This document shows, piece after piece, positions 8,016 through 15,631 of a stretch of DNA of 64,000 bases. The stretch covers positions 434,001 through 498,000 of the forward strand of contig NZ_CDME01000014.1 in NCBI RefSeq assembly GCF_000826545.1. The letters run 5' to 3'. Both the position numbers and the translations under genes were made by a program. The notes beneath the pieces were generated by a model. The model ran no database searches. It was not told the DNA's origin and worked only from the letters and a program-made list of their open reading frames with translations. Numbering within the stretch: the stretch's first letter is position 1; every line of letters starts with the position of its first letter. This DNA is from Kibdelosporangium sp. MJ126-NF4. Its GTDB lineage: Bacteria > Actinomycetota > Actinomycetes > Mycobacteriales > Pseudonocardiaceae.

Positions 8016-9604
8016 TGGTAGCCGCGGATCTCCTGGAACACCTTCGCCAGCGGGGTGGCGCGCGCGTCGAACACCTTCCCACCGGTCAGCGTGGCGACCT
8101 TGCGCATCTCCTCCTGGTCGCTTTCGCCGAACAGCACGGTGAACACGGGGATCCGGGCGCCACGGGCGGAGGTCTCGAAGGAGCCGTACGGGGAGCCGTT
8201 GGTGTTCTGCCCGTCGGTCATCAGCACGATCGAGGTGAACTTCGCCGGGTCCGGCTGGCCCAGCAACTGGTAGCCACGGATGAGGCTGTCGTAGATGGCC
8301 GTCCCGCCGTTGGCCTTGAGCGCGCCCGCGTAGGCCTTGATCTTGTCCAGTTCCGCCTGTGGGTTGTCCTCGGGCACGACGTGGGTCACCGGACTGCCCG
8401 GTCCGCTGGCGAACGGCAGCAAGGTCACCTCCTCACGGCCGCGAAACCCCCGGTACTTGCCGACGGCCGTACCGTCCGCGCCGGTCAGCGCGATCAGCGC
8501 GGACCGCAGGGACTCGATCCGGTCGCCCTGCATCGACCCGGAGACGTCCAGCACGTACAGCGTGCGCGACGGCCGCCGGATCTTGTTGAAGTACGCCGAC
8601 AGCAGCGCGTCGACCGCGCCCGCGCCAGTGGGGAACGGCAGTTCGACCAGGTCGCGCTGGGTGAACTGGCCGCCGAGTTCGACGCCGGGGACGACCGGCC
8701 GCCTGCGGGTCTGGTCGGCGATCCGGCGCTGCGTGTCCGGTGTGCGCAGGTGGTCGGTCAGCCGCTGGTGTGCCGAGCGGGCGTCGTCTCCCGCGTCGGA
8801 GAGCAGGGTGAACGGGTAGTCGGCGCTGACCACGCCATCACTGGGGTAAATCAGTGTCAGTGGCTGGGGCAGCTTGGCGTCCGCGTTCATCGATAGCAGC
8901 ACCGACTCGTAGTTGACCAGCCCGTCGACCTTCTCGCCCGGGTCGGCGCCCGTGGCCCGGCGCTGGTAGGCCTCCGACAGCCAGCCCGACGACCCGGCGG
9001 ACAACGCCTGCGCGCTGAAGAACTTGGTCAGTGCCGGTGTGATCGCGGTGATCTGGTCGGCGTTCACCGCAGCGCCGGTGCCCGCCAGCGCGGACGCGAC
9101 GCCGACCAGTGCGGAGAACCCGGAGTTGGACGCGGACGGGTCGGTCATGCCGTAGGTGAACGCCTTGGTGCCCGCGGCTTCCGCGATCTGCGCCCACGTG
9201 ACGCGCTTGCCTTCCCAGCCCAGCGCGCGGACCTTGTCGGCCGCCAGGCCGAGCACGACCGGCGAGTTCATGATCTTGACCTGGTTGCCGAGCCGCCTGC
9301 CCGCCTCTGGCTGCGTCTGCAGGTAGCGGTTGGAGGAGAACCAGACCGCGTCGAACTTGCCGGACGCCTCACCGCGCGCCAGGGTCTCCGCGCCTTCGAT
9401 CGTGCCGCTGAAGGTCAGTTTGACCTGCACGCCGGTGGTTTTCGCGGCTTCGTCGAGGATCGGTTGCATGTCGGCGAGTTCGCTGCCCGCGAGCACGCGC
9501 AGCACGCCCGGCTGGGGCGGGCCGAGCGGTTGTCCCGGATCCGGTGCGGCCGTGTCGCACGCGGCCAGCGTGAGAACCAGTCCTGCCAGTAGAAGCTTCC
9601 TCAT
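8012..9604 (-). CDS. Lipoprotein with solute-binding domain fused to a von Willebrand factor A domain
   Basis: The 530-residue protein begins with a lipoprotein signal, MRKLLLAGLVLTLAAC, with the lipid-bearing cysteine at residue 16. Residues about 30-310 look like a periplasmic solute-binding (SBP_bac_11-like) domain: VLRVLAGSELADMQPILDEAAK, FDAVWFSSNRY and YGMTDPSASNSG. A VWA domain follows from about 340 with an intact metal-ion-dependent adhesion site (DVSGS, then a threonine in NGGTAIYDS and the aspartate of LMTDGQ). It sits on the outer face of the membrane and probably mediates metal-dependent protein contacts. It overlaps its neighbours by four bases on both sides. Confidence 0.88.
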   Translation of the reverse strand: MRKLLLAGLVLTLAACDTAAPDPGQPLGPPQPGVLRVLAGSELADMQPILDEAAKTTGVQVKLTFSGTIEGAETLARGEASGKFDAVWFSSNRYLQTQPEAGRRLGNQVKIMNSPVVLGLAADKVRALGWEGKRVTWAQIAEAAGTKAFTYGMTDPSASNSGFSALVGVASALAGTGAAVNADQITAITPALTKFFSAQALSAGSSGWLSEAYQRRATGADPGEKVDGLVNYESVLLSMNADAKLPQPLTLIYPSDGVVSADYPFTLLSDAGDDARSAHQRLTDHLRTPDTQRRIADQTRRRPVVPGVELGGQFTQRDLVELPFPTGAGAVDALLSAYFNKIRRPSRTLYVLDVSGSMQGDRIESLRSALIALTGADGTAVGKYRGFRGREEVTLLPFASGPGSPVTHVVPEDNPQAELDKIKAYAGALKANGGTAIYDSLIRGYQLLGQPDPAKFTSIVLMTDGQNTNGSPYGSFETSARGARIPVFTVLFGESDQEEMRKVATLTGGKVFDARATPLAKVFQEIRGYQ

Positions 9605-10770
9605 CCCGCTCTCTCAACCCCATCGGCATGGTGGGACCGGCGGAGGTAGTCCTCGGCTCGGCGAAGTTCGGTCGACAACGCGTCCACGGTCACGGCCATG
9701 CTGTGCACGGCACCGGTCTTGAACTCGTCGATCGCGTCGATGGCCTGGAAGATCCGGTCGAACGAGGCCTGGATGGTGCGCACCCCGACCGCCGGGTCGC
9801 TGCCCGCGCGGCGGATGTCGGCCGCCTGCAGCGTCAGCAGTTCCGCGTTGGTCTGGATCAGGCCTTCGGTGGTGGACTGCAACGCGTCGATCTCGTCGTG
9901 CACGTCCCGCTGGTGGGCGAGCGCACCGCTGATCACCAGCGCTATCCGCAACGCGGACACGGTGGTGGCGACCGCGCGTTCCACTCCCCTGATCAGCTGG
10001 TCGTTGTTGCGGCGCAACAGGTCCAACGCGAGGTAGCCCTGTGCGCAGACCGCCAGCTGGGTCAGGATGTCCTGGTGGCGTTCGCGGATCGGGTGCAGCA
10101 CGTCACTGCGCAACGCGTTGGCCAGCGCGGGGTCGGCCAGGTCGAGCACACCGGCCTGCCGGTCGACCGCCTCGTCCACCGCGGCCGCGAGCGCCGCCGC
10201 CTCGGACAGCCCGGTCATGTTCTGCCACAACCGTTGCCGTTCGCCCTTGATGGCGGAGTTGTCGCGCTGCAGCAGGTCCTGACGCATCCGTAGGTGCACG
10301 ACCAACGCGTTCACCGGTTCGTTGGCGGCCTGGTAGCGCGCCCACAGCTTGCGGGCCTCGTTCGCGACCGGGATGAGCCTGAGGATCTTGCGGCCGGTCA
10401 GCGGAAGTTTGGACGGGTCGAGCTCGCGCACGGTCCTGCGTAACTCCGCGAGGCTCAGCGCGATCTCCTGCTGCGGCGTGGCCCGCTCACCCCGGGCTCC
10501 GGCGAGCGCCTTGGCCGACCGGTCTAGCAGCGCGCCCGCGATGCCCGCGGCGACACGCATGTCCGCGGAGCCGACGGTGAGCAGTTCCTCCAGCACCGTG
10601 CCGAAGTCGGGCGACCGCGGGTCCGCCGCCGCGAGACGCTCGGCGAACTCGGTGGCCTTGCCGGTCACGTCGGTGTGGGACTCCTCGCTGAGGGTGATCA
10701 TCCCGGCGGCCCGCGCGAGCGGGATCGGTTCGACCGGGTCCGGTGGGGTGAGCACGAGGTCGCCGGTCAC
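9601..10770 (-). CDS. Toxic anion resistance protein (TelA/KlaA family)
   Basis: The 389-residue soluble, almost wholly helical protein matches the TelA family. The conserved core is present: LTGRKILRLIPVANEARKLWARY, LRMRQDLLQRDNSAIKGERQRLW and the later LDLLRRNNDQLIRGVERAVATTVSALR. The family is named for tellurite resistance, but its members more often act in envelope stress and appear with Ter and VWA proteins. No membrane segment or signal is seen. It lies between two genes for surface binding proteins with four-base overlaps, so it is probably the cytoplasmic partner of that system. Confidence 0.9.
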   Translation of the reverse strand: MTGDLVLTPPDPVEPIPLARAAGMITLSEESHTDVTGKATEFAERLAAADPRSPDFGTVLEELLTVGSADMRVAAGIAGALLDRSAKALAGARGERATPQQEIALSLAELRRTVRELDPSKLPLTGRKILRLIPVANEARKLWARYQAANEPVNALVVHLRMRQDLLQRDNSAIKGERQRLWQNMTGLSEAAALAAAVDEAVDRQAGVLDLADPALANALRSDVLHPIRERHQDILTQLAVCAQGYLALDLLRRNNDQLIRGVERAVATTVSALRIALVISGALAHQRDVHDEIDALQSTTEGLIQTNAELLTLQAADIRRAGSDPAVGVRTIQASFDRIFQAIDAIDEFKTGAVHSMAVTVDALSTELRRAEDYLRRSHHADGVERAG

Positions 10771-11834
10771 TTGTACTGCCTGCCGATCGCGTCGAGCATC
10801 CGCTCCAGGTTCTCGTACGACGGCGGCTCGACGATGTCCACCAGCTGCGGCGGCTCAGCCAGGCCACGTTCGGCCAGCACCTGCCCGAGCAGCCGACCGT
10901 CGTTGGGCCGGAAGCCGAACGTGGCGGCGAGCCGGGTCAGGTCGGGATCGGTGGACAGCAGTTGGCCGACGCGGTCGCCGTTGTCCGACAACGGAACCAG
11001 GGTGTGCTTGGAGTACACCGTCGGCGCGGTGTACAGCATCCGCATGTCCGGCCGGATCGCGCCGTCGGCGCGGATCTGGCGGCCGAGGTACTGCGACTCG
11101 TAGATCAGCGCCAGCGGGGTCTTGCCCATGCCCGCGGCCAGGTAGTCCTCGAACGGCCCCTCGGTGCTGTTCTGGGTGTAGCCCTGGTCCAGGAACAGCC
11201 TCGTCAGCTGCGGCAGCAGCCGGGTGGCCGCTTCCTCAGTGCTGACAACGGTGTTGCCGTTCGCGACGAACGACACGATCGCCAGGTACATCGACGCGGA
11301 GTTGGACTCCCTCGGGTCGGTGGTGGTGACCAGGACGTTCTTGCGTGCCGGGAACGCGGTGTTCCCGGGCAGCTGGTCCCAGCGGGTCCCGGCTTTCGCC
11401 AGCTCCAGGTACTTGGCCACGTCGAACTGTCCGTCGCGGACCACGCCGTTGGCGGTGAGCAGGCCGACGATCGGCTCGAACGTCGCGACCGCCATCGGCG
11501 ACGAGAACGGCGTGTACCCGGCGGTGATCCTGCGGTCACGCTGGATTCGTTGCGCCGCGGGCGAACTGGACGGGAACACGAACTCGTAGCGGCCCAGGTC
11601 GACGCTGGTCGCGATCTGCCGCGAGCCCGCCGAGTCCACCTCGACCCGCAGGCCGTGCCTGGCGAACGCATCGATCACGCGCTGGTCGTGGAAGAACGCC
11701 AGCTTCTCCGAGCCGATCACCCCACGCACGACTCGGGTATCCGGATCACCATCCCCTTGTCTGTCCACCACAATCACCACGACGACCGCGACAAGCAGAA
11801 CTGCAGCGAGCACGATCGACAACCGCCGCTTCAC
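10767..11834 (-). CDS. Membrane-anchored substrate-binding-like protein
   Basis: The protein of about 355 residues starts with basic residues and one membrane helix (VKRRLSIVLAAVLLVAVVVVIVV). The rest is extracellular and resembles a periplasmic binding fold: RVVRGVIGSEKLAFFHDQRVIDAF, then YEFVFPSSSPAAQRIQ and ALIYESQYL. GTG 11834 is preferred because AGGGGAGG lies nine bases upstream; an ATG at 11873 would add thirteen residues. It is the first gene of the four-gene operon and overlaps the TelA gene by four bases. Its ligand is unknown. Together with the VWA lipoprotein it makes two binding-type domains in a single operon without any ABC permease. Confidence 0.82.
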   Translation of the reverse strand: MKRRLSIVLAAVLLVAVVVVIVVDRQGDGDPDTRVVRGVIGSEKLAFFHDQRVIDAFARHGLRVEVDSAGSRQIATSVDLGRYEFVFPSSSPAAQRIQRDRRITAGYTPFSSPMAVATFEPIVGLLTANGVVRDGQFDVAKYLELAKAGTRWDQLPGNTAFPARKNVLVTTTDPRESNSASMYLAIVSFVANGNTVVSTEEAATRLLPQLTRLFLDQGYTQNSTEGPFEDYLAAGMGKTPLALIYESQYLGRQIRADGAIRPDMRMLYTAPTVYSKHTLVPLSDNGDRVGQLLSTDPDLTRLAATFGFRPNDGRLLGQVLAERGLAEPPQLVDIVEPPSYENLERMLDAIGRQYK

Positions 11835-11980
11835 GCGCGGTCGCCTCCCCTCAGGACCCCCATGACCATCCACCCCGGATCATCCGGGTTGTTCGACTCT
11901 TTTGACGCGCGACGGGGACAGCTGGCAGTGAACTGTTGATGAACGACCGATGTACACCCATCGGGTGAAAGGAAAAACGA

Positions 11981-12038
11981 ATTCCGGAATCTCACACAGC
12001 GACCGGAACGCGACAATTCGTGAGGACAATTCCGGAAA
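11981..12038. promoter_or_regulatory. Two TTCCGGAA dyads near the XRE gene
   Basis: ATTCCGGAAT (11981-11990) is a perfect palindrome, and a second copy, ATTCCGGAAA, lies at 12029-12038. They occupy the gap between the TelA operon start and the 3' end of the XRE gene. They could be binding sites controlling the operon that begins at 11834. No other support was found. Confidence 0.35.
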
Positions 12039-12044
12039 ACACTG

Positions 12045-12296
12045 TCATTCGAGAAGGTCGTCGAGACCGAACGACTCCCTGCCACCGACCGGCTCGGTCA
12101 GCGCCGCCGCGAGGCCGCGCACGAGCGGGGCGAGCGACGCCGGTTCCGGCTTCGCGTCCCCGGTTTCCCATCGCGATATCTGGAATCTGGAAAGGCCGCA
12201 TTTGTCGGCCAGTTGTTGCTGGGTCAGTCCGGCGCGCTCCCGCCAGGCACGCAGCCGGGCTCCACTGAAAGGCAGAGTCAGCGGGGTTCGGGCCAT
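12045..12296 (-). CDS. XRE-family helix-turn-helix regulator
   Basis: The 83-residue protein is little more than an XRE/Cro-C1 domain: LRAWRERAGLTQQQLADKCGLSRFQISRWETGDAKPEP. The recognition helix is in SRFQISRWE. It would bind DNA as a dimer. ATG 12296 is taken as the start, although an in-frame GTG seven codons earlier (12317) is equally possible; neither has a good ribosome binding site. It diverges from another HTH gene, and a perfect palindrome lies between the two. Its targets may include that gene or the TelA operon downstream. Confidence 0.8.
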   Translation of the reverse strand: MARTPLTLPFSGARLRAWRERAGLTQQQLADKCGLSRFQISRWETGDAKPEPASLAPLVRGLAAALTEPVGGRESFGLDDLLE

Positions 12297-12340
12297 AGCC
12301 GAAACAGTAACGCTCACGACCGCTCGTCACAACTCAGCGT

Positions 12341-12354
12341 CGCCCAATTGGGCG
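12341..12354. promoter_or_regulatory. 14-bp perfect palindrome between divergent HTH genes
   Basis: CGCCCAATTGGGCG is a perfect palindrome lying 24-45 bases from the starts of the two divergent regulators. It is a strong candidate for an operator bound by one of them. Confidence 0.55.
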
Positions 12355-12396
12355 TGGCTTGCAGCGAAATACAACCGATCGCGTTAGCGTGCGCTG

Positions 12397-12771
12397 ATGA
12401 GCGCTTATGAGGATCGCCAGCGGTTGGCCGCACTGATGAACCGCTCACGCATCGAGCAGAAGCTGGAGTGGAAGGACATCGCCAAGCGAGGCGACATCTC
12501 CGACCCGACGCTGCGCCGGATCCGCAACAAGCCGGAGTCGACGCTCACCGAGGACGCCAAGATCCGCATCGAGGACGGGCTCGGCTGGACCCCCGGTGAC
12601 GTCGACCGTGTCCTCGCGGGCGGGATGTACGCCTACCGGCGGCCGATGCTCGACGCGGCCACCGCGTCGGTCGAGCAGGTGATGTCGTTCATGCTCGACA
12701 TGGAAGCCAGGCGGCGCCCCGAGTTCCGCCACCTGCTGTCGAGGATCGACGCGCAGTGGTTCACCCAGTGA
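12397..12771 (+). CDS. Small helix-turn-helix protein
   Basis: The 124-residue protein has an N-terminal XRE-like domain (LAALMNRSRIEQKLEWKDIAKRG, then ISDPTLRRIRNKPESTLTEDAKIRIEDGLGWTPGDVDRVLAGG) and a short C-terminal helical tail. Proteins of this shape are common and uncharacterised in actinomycetes. The HTH is recognisable, but the function is not. It diverges from the XRE gene at 12045-12296, and its last eleven bases overlap the end of the convergent ABC permease gene. ATG 12397 is the only reasonable start. Confidence 0.78.
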   Translation: MSAYEDRQRLAALMNRSRIEQKLEWKDIAKRGDISDPTLRRIRNKPESTLTEDAKIRIEDGLGWTPGDVDRVLAGGMYAYRRPMLDAATASVEQVMSFMLDMEARRRPEFRHLLSRIDAQWFTQ

Positions 12772-13495
12772 CACGCTTGCGCATCGCCCTGGTCCCCACG
12801 ATCAGCCCGAGCACCGCGAACGCGACGGCGGCCACACCGCCGTAGAGCACGGACGTCTCGGCGACCCGGCCGGAGAACAGCGCGCGCTGCGCGTCGACGA
12901 TCCAGGACACCGGGTTGACCGCGCCCGCCGCGCGCAGCCACGCCGGTCCCTGCTCGATCGGCAGCAGGACACCGGACAGCAGCGTCACGGGGAACATCAA
13001 CGTCTGGGTGACCACCCAGAACAGGGCGCCGCTCGGCTGCGAGCGGATGGCGAGCACGAACGACAACGAACTGAGCCCGACGCCGAACACGACCAGCATG
13101 AGCAACCCGACCAGCACACCTGCCGGATGGATCCGGAACCCGAACGCCGTCGCCAGCGCGACGATCAGCACCGCCTGCACCACCAGGGTGACCGATTCCT
13201 TGAGGTTGCGGCCAACCAGCATGGCGACGCGGTTGAGCGGGGTGACCATCATGCGTTCCATCGAGCCACCGGTCAGTTCGACCAGCAGCGAGTGACCCGC
13301 GCCCATCGGGCCGACCAGGCACATCATCACGAGGATGCCGGGCACGAACCACTGCCACGAGTCGGTGAGCAGGGAACCGAACAGCACCAGGAACAGCAGC
13401 GGCTGTCCCATCGCGAAGACCAGGCCGACCGGGTCGCGCAGCGCGGGCGTGGCCTCGCGGGAGAACACCGTCATGGTGTCGCGCAGGATCTTCAC
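12761..13495 (-). CDS. ABC-2 type transporter permease (DrrB-like)
   Basis: The 244-residue product has six hydrophobic segments of the ABC-2 membrane family. It starts MKILRDTMTVFSREATPALRDPVGLVFAMGQPLLFLVLFG and contains the conserved loop GGSMERMMVTPLNRVAMLVGRNLKE. It forms the membrane channel with the ATPase encoded just upstream, with a four-base overlap. The pair resembles DrrAB-type exporters of hydrophobic drugs. No substrate can be assigned from sequence. Confidence 0.9.
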   Translation of the reverse strand: MKILRDTMTVFSREATPALRDPVGLVFAMGQPLLFLVLFGSLLTDSWQWFVPGILVMMCLVGPMGAGHSLLVELTGGSMERMMVTPLNRVAMLVGRNLKESVTLVVQAVLIVALATAFGFRIHPAGVLVGLLMLVVFGVGLSSLSFVLAIRSQPSGALFWVVTQTLMFPVTLLSGVLLPIEQGPAWLRAAGAVNPVSWIVDAQRALFSGRVAETSVLYGGVAAVAFAVLGLIVGTRAMRKRVTG

Positions 13496-14427
13496 GCCGC
13501 CTCCTGCTCTCGGATGCTGCGGCCGGTCAACGCCAGGAAGACGTCGTCGAGCGTGGGCTGGAGCGCCTGGGCGGCAACGACTTTCACTCCCGACTGGTCC
13601 AGCGCGCGCAGCTGCTGCGGCAGCGCGGCGGCCGCGTCCGGAACGCTGATGTGGACAGTGCGGCCGCGCACCTCGACCACACCGGCGATCCGGGCGGCGT
13701 CGGCCGGGTTGTCCAGCGTGAGCACGATCCGGTCGCCCGCCAGGTCTCCGCGCAGCCGGTCGGCGGTTCCGTCGGCGATGATCCGGCCGTGGTCGATGAT
13801 CACCACCCGCTCCGCCATCCGGTCGGCTTCCTCCAGGTAGTGGGTGCTCAGCACGAGCGTCATGGCCAGTTCGTCGCGCAGCCGCAGGATCTGTTCCCAG
13901 ACGTCGGCGCGGCTGTGCGGGTCGAGTCCCGTCGAGGGCTCGTCGAGGAACAGCAGCGACGGCCGGTGCACGAGGCCCATCGCGATGTCGACGCGGCGCC
14001 GTTGCCCGCCCGAGAGCGTGTTGGGCGTGCGCTTGGCCAACGGGGTCAGGTCGAGCAGGTCGAGGACCTCGTCGGCGCGCCGTGTCGCGTCGGCGCGGGT
14101 CATGCCGTGGCTGCGGCCCTGGGTGACCAGCTCGTCGCGGACACGGAAGTTGTCGCCCGCGCTGTGTTTCTGCCCGACGTAGCCGATACGGGCGCGCACG
14201 CCGTCGGGGTCGTGGGTGATGTCGCGGCCCGCCACTGTGGCGGTGCCCGCCGTCGGCGGCAGGAGTGTGGTGAGCATCCGGAAGAGCGTCGACTTGCCCG
14301 CGCCGTTCGGGCCGAGCAGCGCCACCAGTTCGCCGTCGCCGATGTCCAGGTCTACCCCACGGACCGCTTCCACGGTGGTCTTCTTCAGCCGGAAGTGCCG
14401 GACCAGGCCGGTTGTCATGACTGCCAT
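13492..14427 (-). CDS. ABC transporter ATP-binding protein (DrrA-like)
   Basis: The product of about 311 residues has a complete nucleotide-binding domain: Walker A GPNGAGKST, signature LSGGQRRRVDIAMG, Walker B LLFLDEPSTGLD and an H-loop in LSTHYLEEAD. The C-terminal 80 residues form the regulatory extension of the daunorubicin-resistance ATPase family. It energises export through the permease downstream. The ATG at 14427 is assumed; a GTG three codons earlier and an ATG three codons later are possible. It diverges from a TetR gene across an inverted repeat, so the exporter is probably repressed by that TetR. Confidence 0.9.
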   Translation of the reverse strand: MAVMTTGLVRHFRLKKTTVEAVRGVDLDIGDGELVALLGPNGAGKSTLFRMLTTLLPPTAGTATVAGRDITHDPDGVRARIGYVGQKHSAGDNFRVRDELVTQGRSHGMTRADATRRADEVLDLLDLTPLAKRTPNTLSGGQRRRVDIAMGLVHRPSLLFLDEPSTGLDPHSRADVWEQILRLRDELAMTLVLSTHYLEEADRMAERVVIIDHGRIIADGTADRLRGDLAGDRIVLTLDNPADAARIAGVVEVRGRTVHISVPDAAAALPQQLRALDQSGVKVVAAQALQPTLDDVFLALTGRSIREQEAA

Positions 14428-14450
14428 ACGGAACACCGTACTACAGTAAT

Positions 14451-14466
14451 GGAACGTTGACGTTCC
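14451..14466. promoter_or_regulatory. Inverted repeat, probable TetR operator
   Basis: GGAACGT-TG-ACGTTCC has two seven-base arms around a two-base centre. It lies between the divergent ABC exporter and TetR genes, about 25 bases from each start. The position and symmetry are those of an autoregulatory TetR operator. Confidence 0.65.
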
Positions 14467-14489
14467 GTTTTCGGAGTTGATGGTACAAC

Positions 14490-15038
14490 TTGGGGGTGGA
14501 AAGGACCCGTTCAGCCATTCTCAGCGCCGCCGCGGCCACGCTCGCCCGCGACCGCGCGGCCACGCTCCCGCAGATCGCCACGGCGGCGGGCGTCGGCCGT
14601 ACGACGGTGCACCGCTACTTCCCCGACCGCGACACCCTGATCAAGGCGGCGGTGGAGGACTCGGTCCAGGCCATCGGCGAGGCGATCGCCGAGGCACGAC
14701 TGAGCGAAGGCACGCCCCTGGAGGCGCTGCACCGGCTCGTCATGGCGTACCTGAGCGTCGGCGACAAGTTGGTGTTCCTGTTCAACGACCCGCACGTGAT
14801 GCGCGACTACGGCGTCGGGGAATCCGACGGGCCTCCCGAGGCGGACCCCGTGATGGACCTGATCGAACGGGGCCAGCGCGACGGCGTGTTCGACGACCAG
14901 TTGACCGCGTCGTGGATCCAGCACGTGCTGTGGGCGCTGGTCTACACCGGGATCGACGAGGTGGACAAGGGAAGCGTGTCCCGGCACGGCGTCGCCGCCA
15001 CGGTCATCCGCACCCTGGAGCGAGGAATCCTGCGATGA
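14490..15038 (+). CDS. TetR family transcriptional regulator
   Basis: The 182-residue protein has an N-terminal TetR DNA-binding domain (TRSAILSAAAATLARDRAATLPQIATAAGVGRTTVHRYFPDRDTLI) with the recognition helix GRTTVHRYF, followed by a helical ligand domain. The start is either TTG 14490 or GTG 14496; the second gives a more usual N-terminus. Its stop overlaps the ATG of the DsbA-like gene, so the two are translationally coupled. It probably represses the divergent ABC exporter through the inverted repeat at 14451-14466. Confidence 0.88.
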   Translation: MGVERTRSAILSAAAATLARDRAATLPQIATAAGVGRTTVHRYFPDRDTLIKAAVEDSVQAIGEAIAEARLSEGTPLEALHRLVMAYLSVGDKLVFLFNDPHVMRDYGVGESDGPPEADPVMDLIERGQRDGVFDDQLTASWIQHVLWALVYTGIDEVDKGSVSRHGVAATVIRTLERGILR

Positions 15039-15616
15039 GCACGACAGCCGACATCTGGTTCGACCCGTCCTGCCCGTACACCTGGGTGACCGCGCGGTGG
15101 CTGGTCGAGGTGAGCAAGGTCAGGCCGGTCACGGTGCGCTGGAACGTGATGAGCCTGTCCGTGCTCAACGAAGGCCGCGACGACGACCCGGAAGGCGACC
15201 CTGAGGGATATCTCTGGTACCCGGTGCGAGTGTGCGCCGCGGTGCGGCAGCGGTTCGGGCACGAGGCACTCGGCCGGTTCTACGCCGAACTGTGGAACAA
15301 GGACAACGGGGCCGAGGACTGGATCGGGGACTTCGAGCGCGCGCTGGAACGCGCCGGGCTGCCGAGCGAACTCGCCACAGCCGGTCCGGAGTACGACGAC
15401 GCCGTGCGCGCGTCACACGCCCAGGCCATGAGCCACCTTGGGCCGCACGTGGGCACTCCGATCGTCGCGGTGGACGGTGTCGCGTTCTTCGGGCCGGTGC
15501 TATCGCGGGTTCCCGCCGGTGCGGAGGCCGGGCGGCTGTGGGACGGCACGCTGCTGGTCGCGGCCACGCCGGGTTTCCACGAACTCGTCGGGCCCGCCCG
15601 CCGCCCGCCCGGGTGA
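15035..15616 (+). CDS. DsbA family thioredoxin-fold oxidoreductase with a CPYT site
   Basis: The 193-residue protein has the DsbA/2-hydroxychromene isomerase-like fold: an N-terminal strand ADIWFDPSCPYTWVT, a helical insertion, and the cis-proline region GTPIVAVDGVAFFGP. The active site reads CPYT, so the second cysteine of the usual CxxC is missing. This leaves a single nucleophilic cysteine, as in mycothiol- or glutathione-dependent relatives and FrnE-like proteins. No signal peptide is present, so it is cytoplasmic. It overlaps the TetR gene (ATGA) and may detoxify compounds handled by the divergent exporter. Confidence 0.85.
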   Translation: MSTTADIWFDPSCPYTWVTARWLVEVSKVRPVTVRWNVMSLSVLNEGRDDDPEGDPEGYLWYPVRVCAAVRQRFGHEALGRFYAELWNKDNGAEDWIGDFERALERAGLPSELATAGPEYDDAVRASHAQAMSHLGPHVGTPIVAVDGVAFFGPVLSRVPAGAEAGRLWDGTLLVAATPGFHELVGPARRPPG

Positions 15617-15631
15617 GGAAGAATCGTCCTC

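Noticed and set aside
11831..12085. An 84-codon minus-strand frame upstream of the TelA operon
   Set aside because: No ribosome binding site and no domain; it overlaps the XRE gene end and the operator-like dyads.
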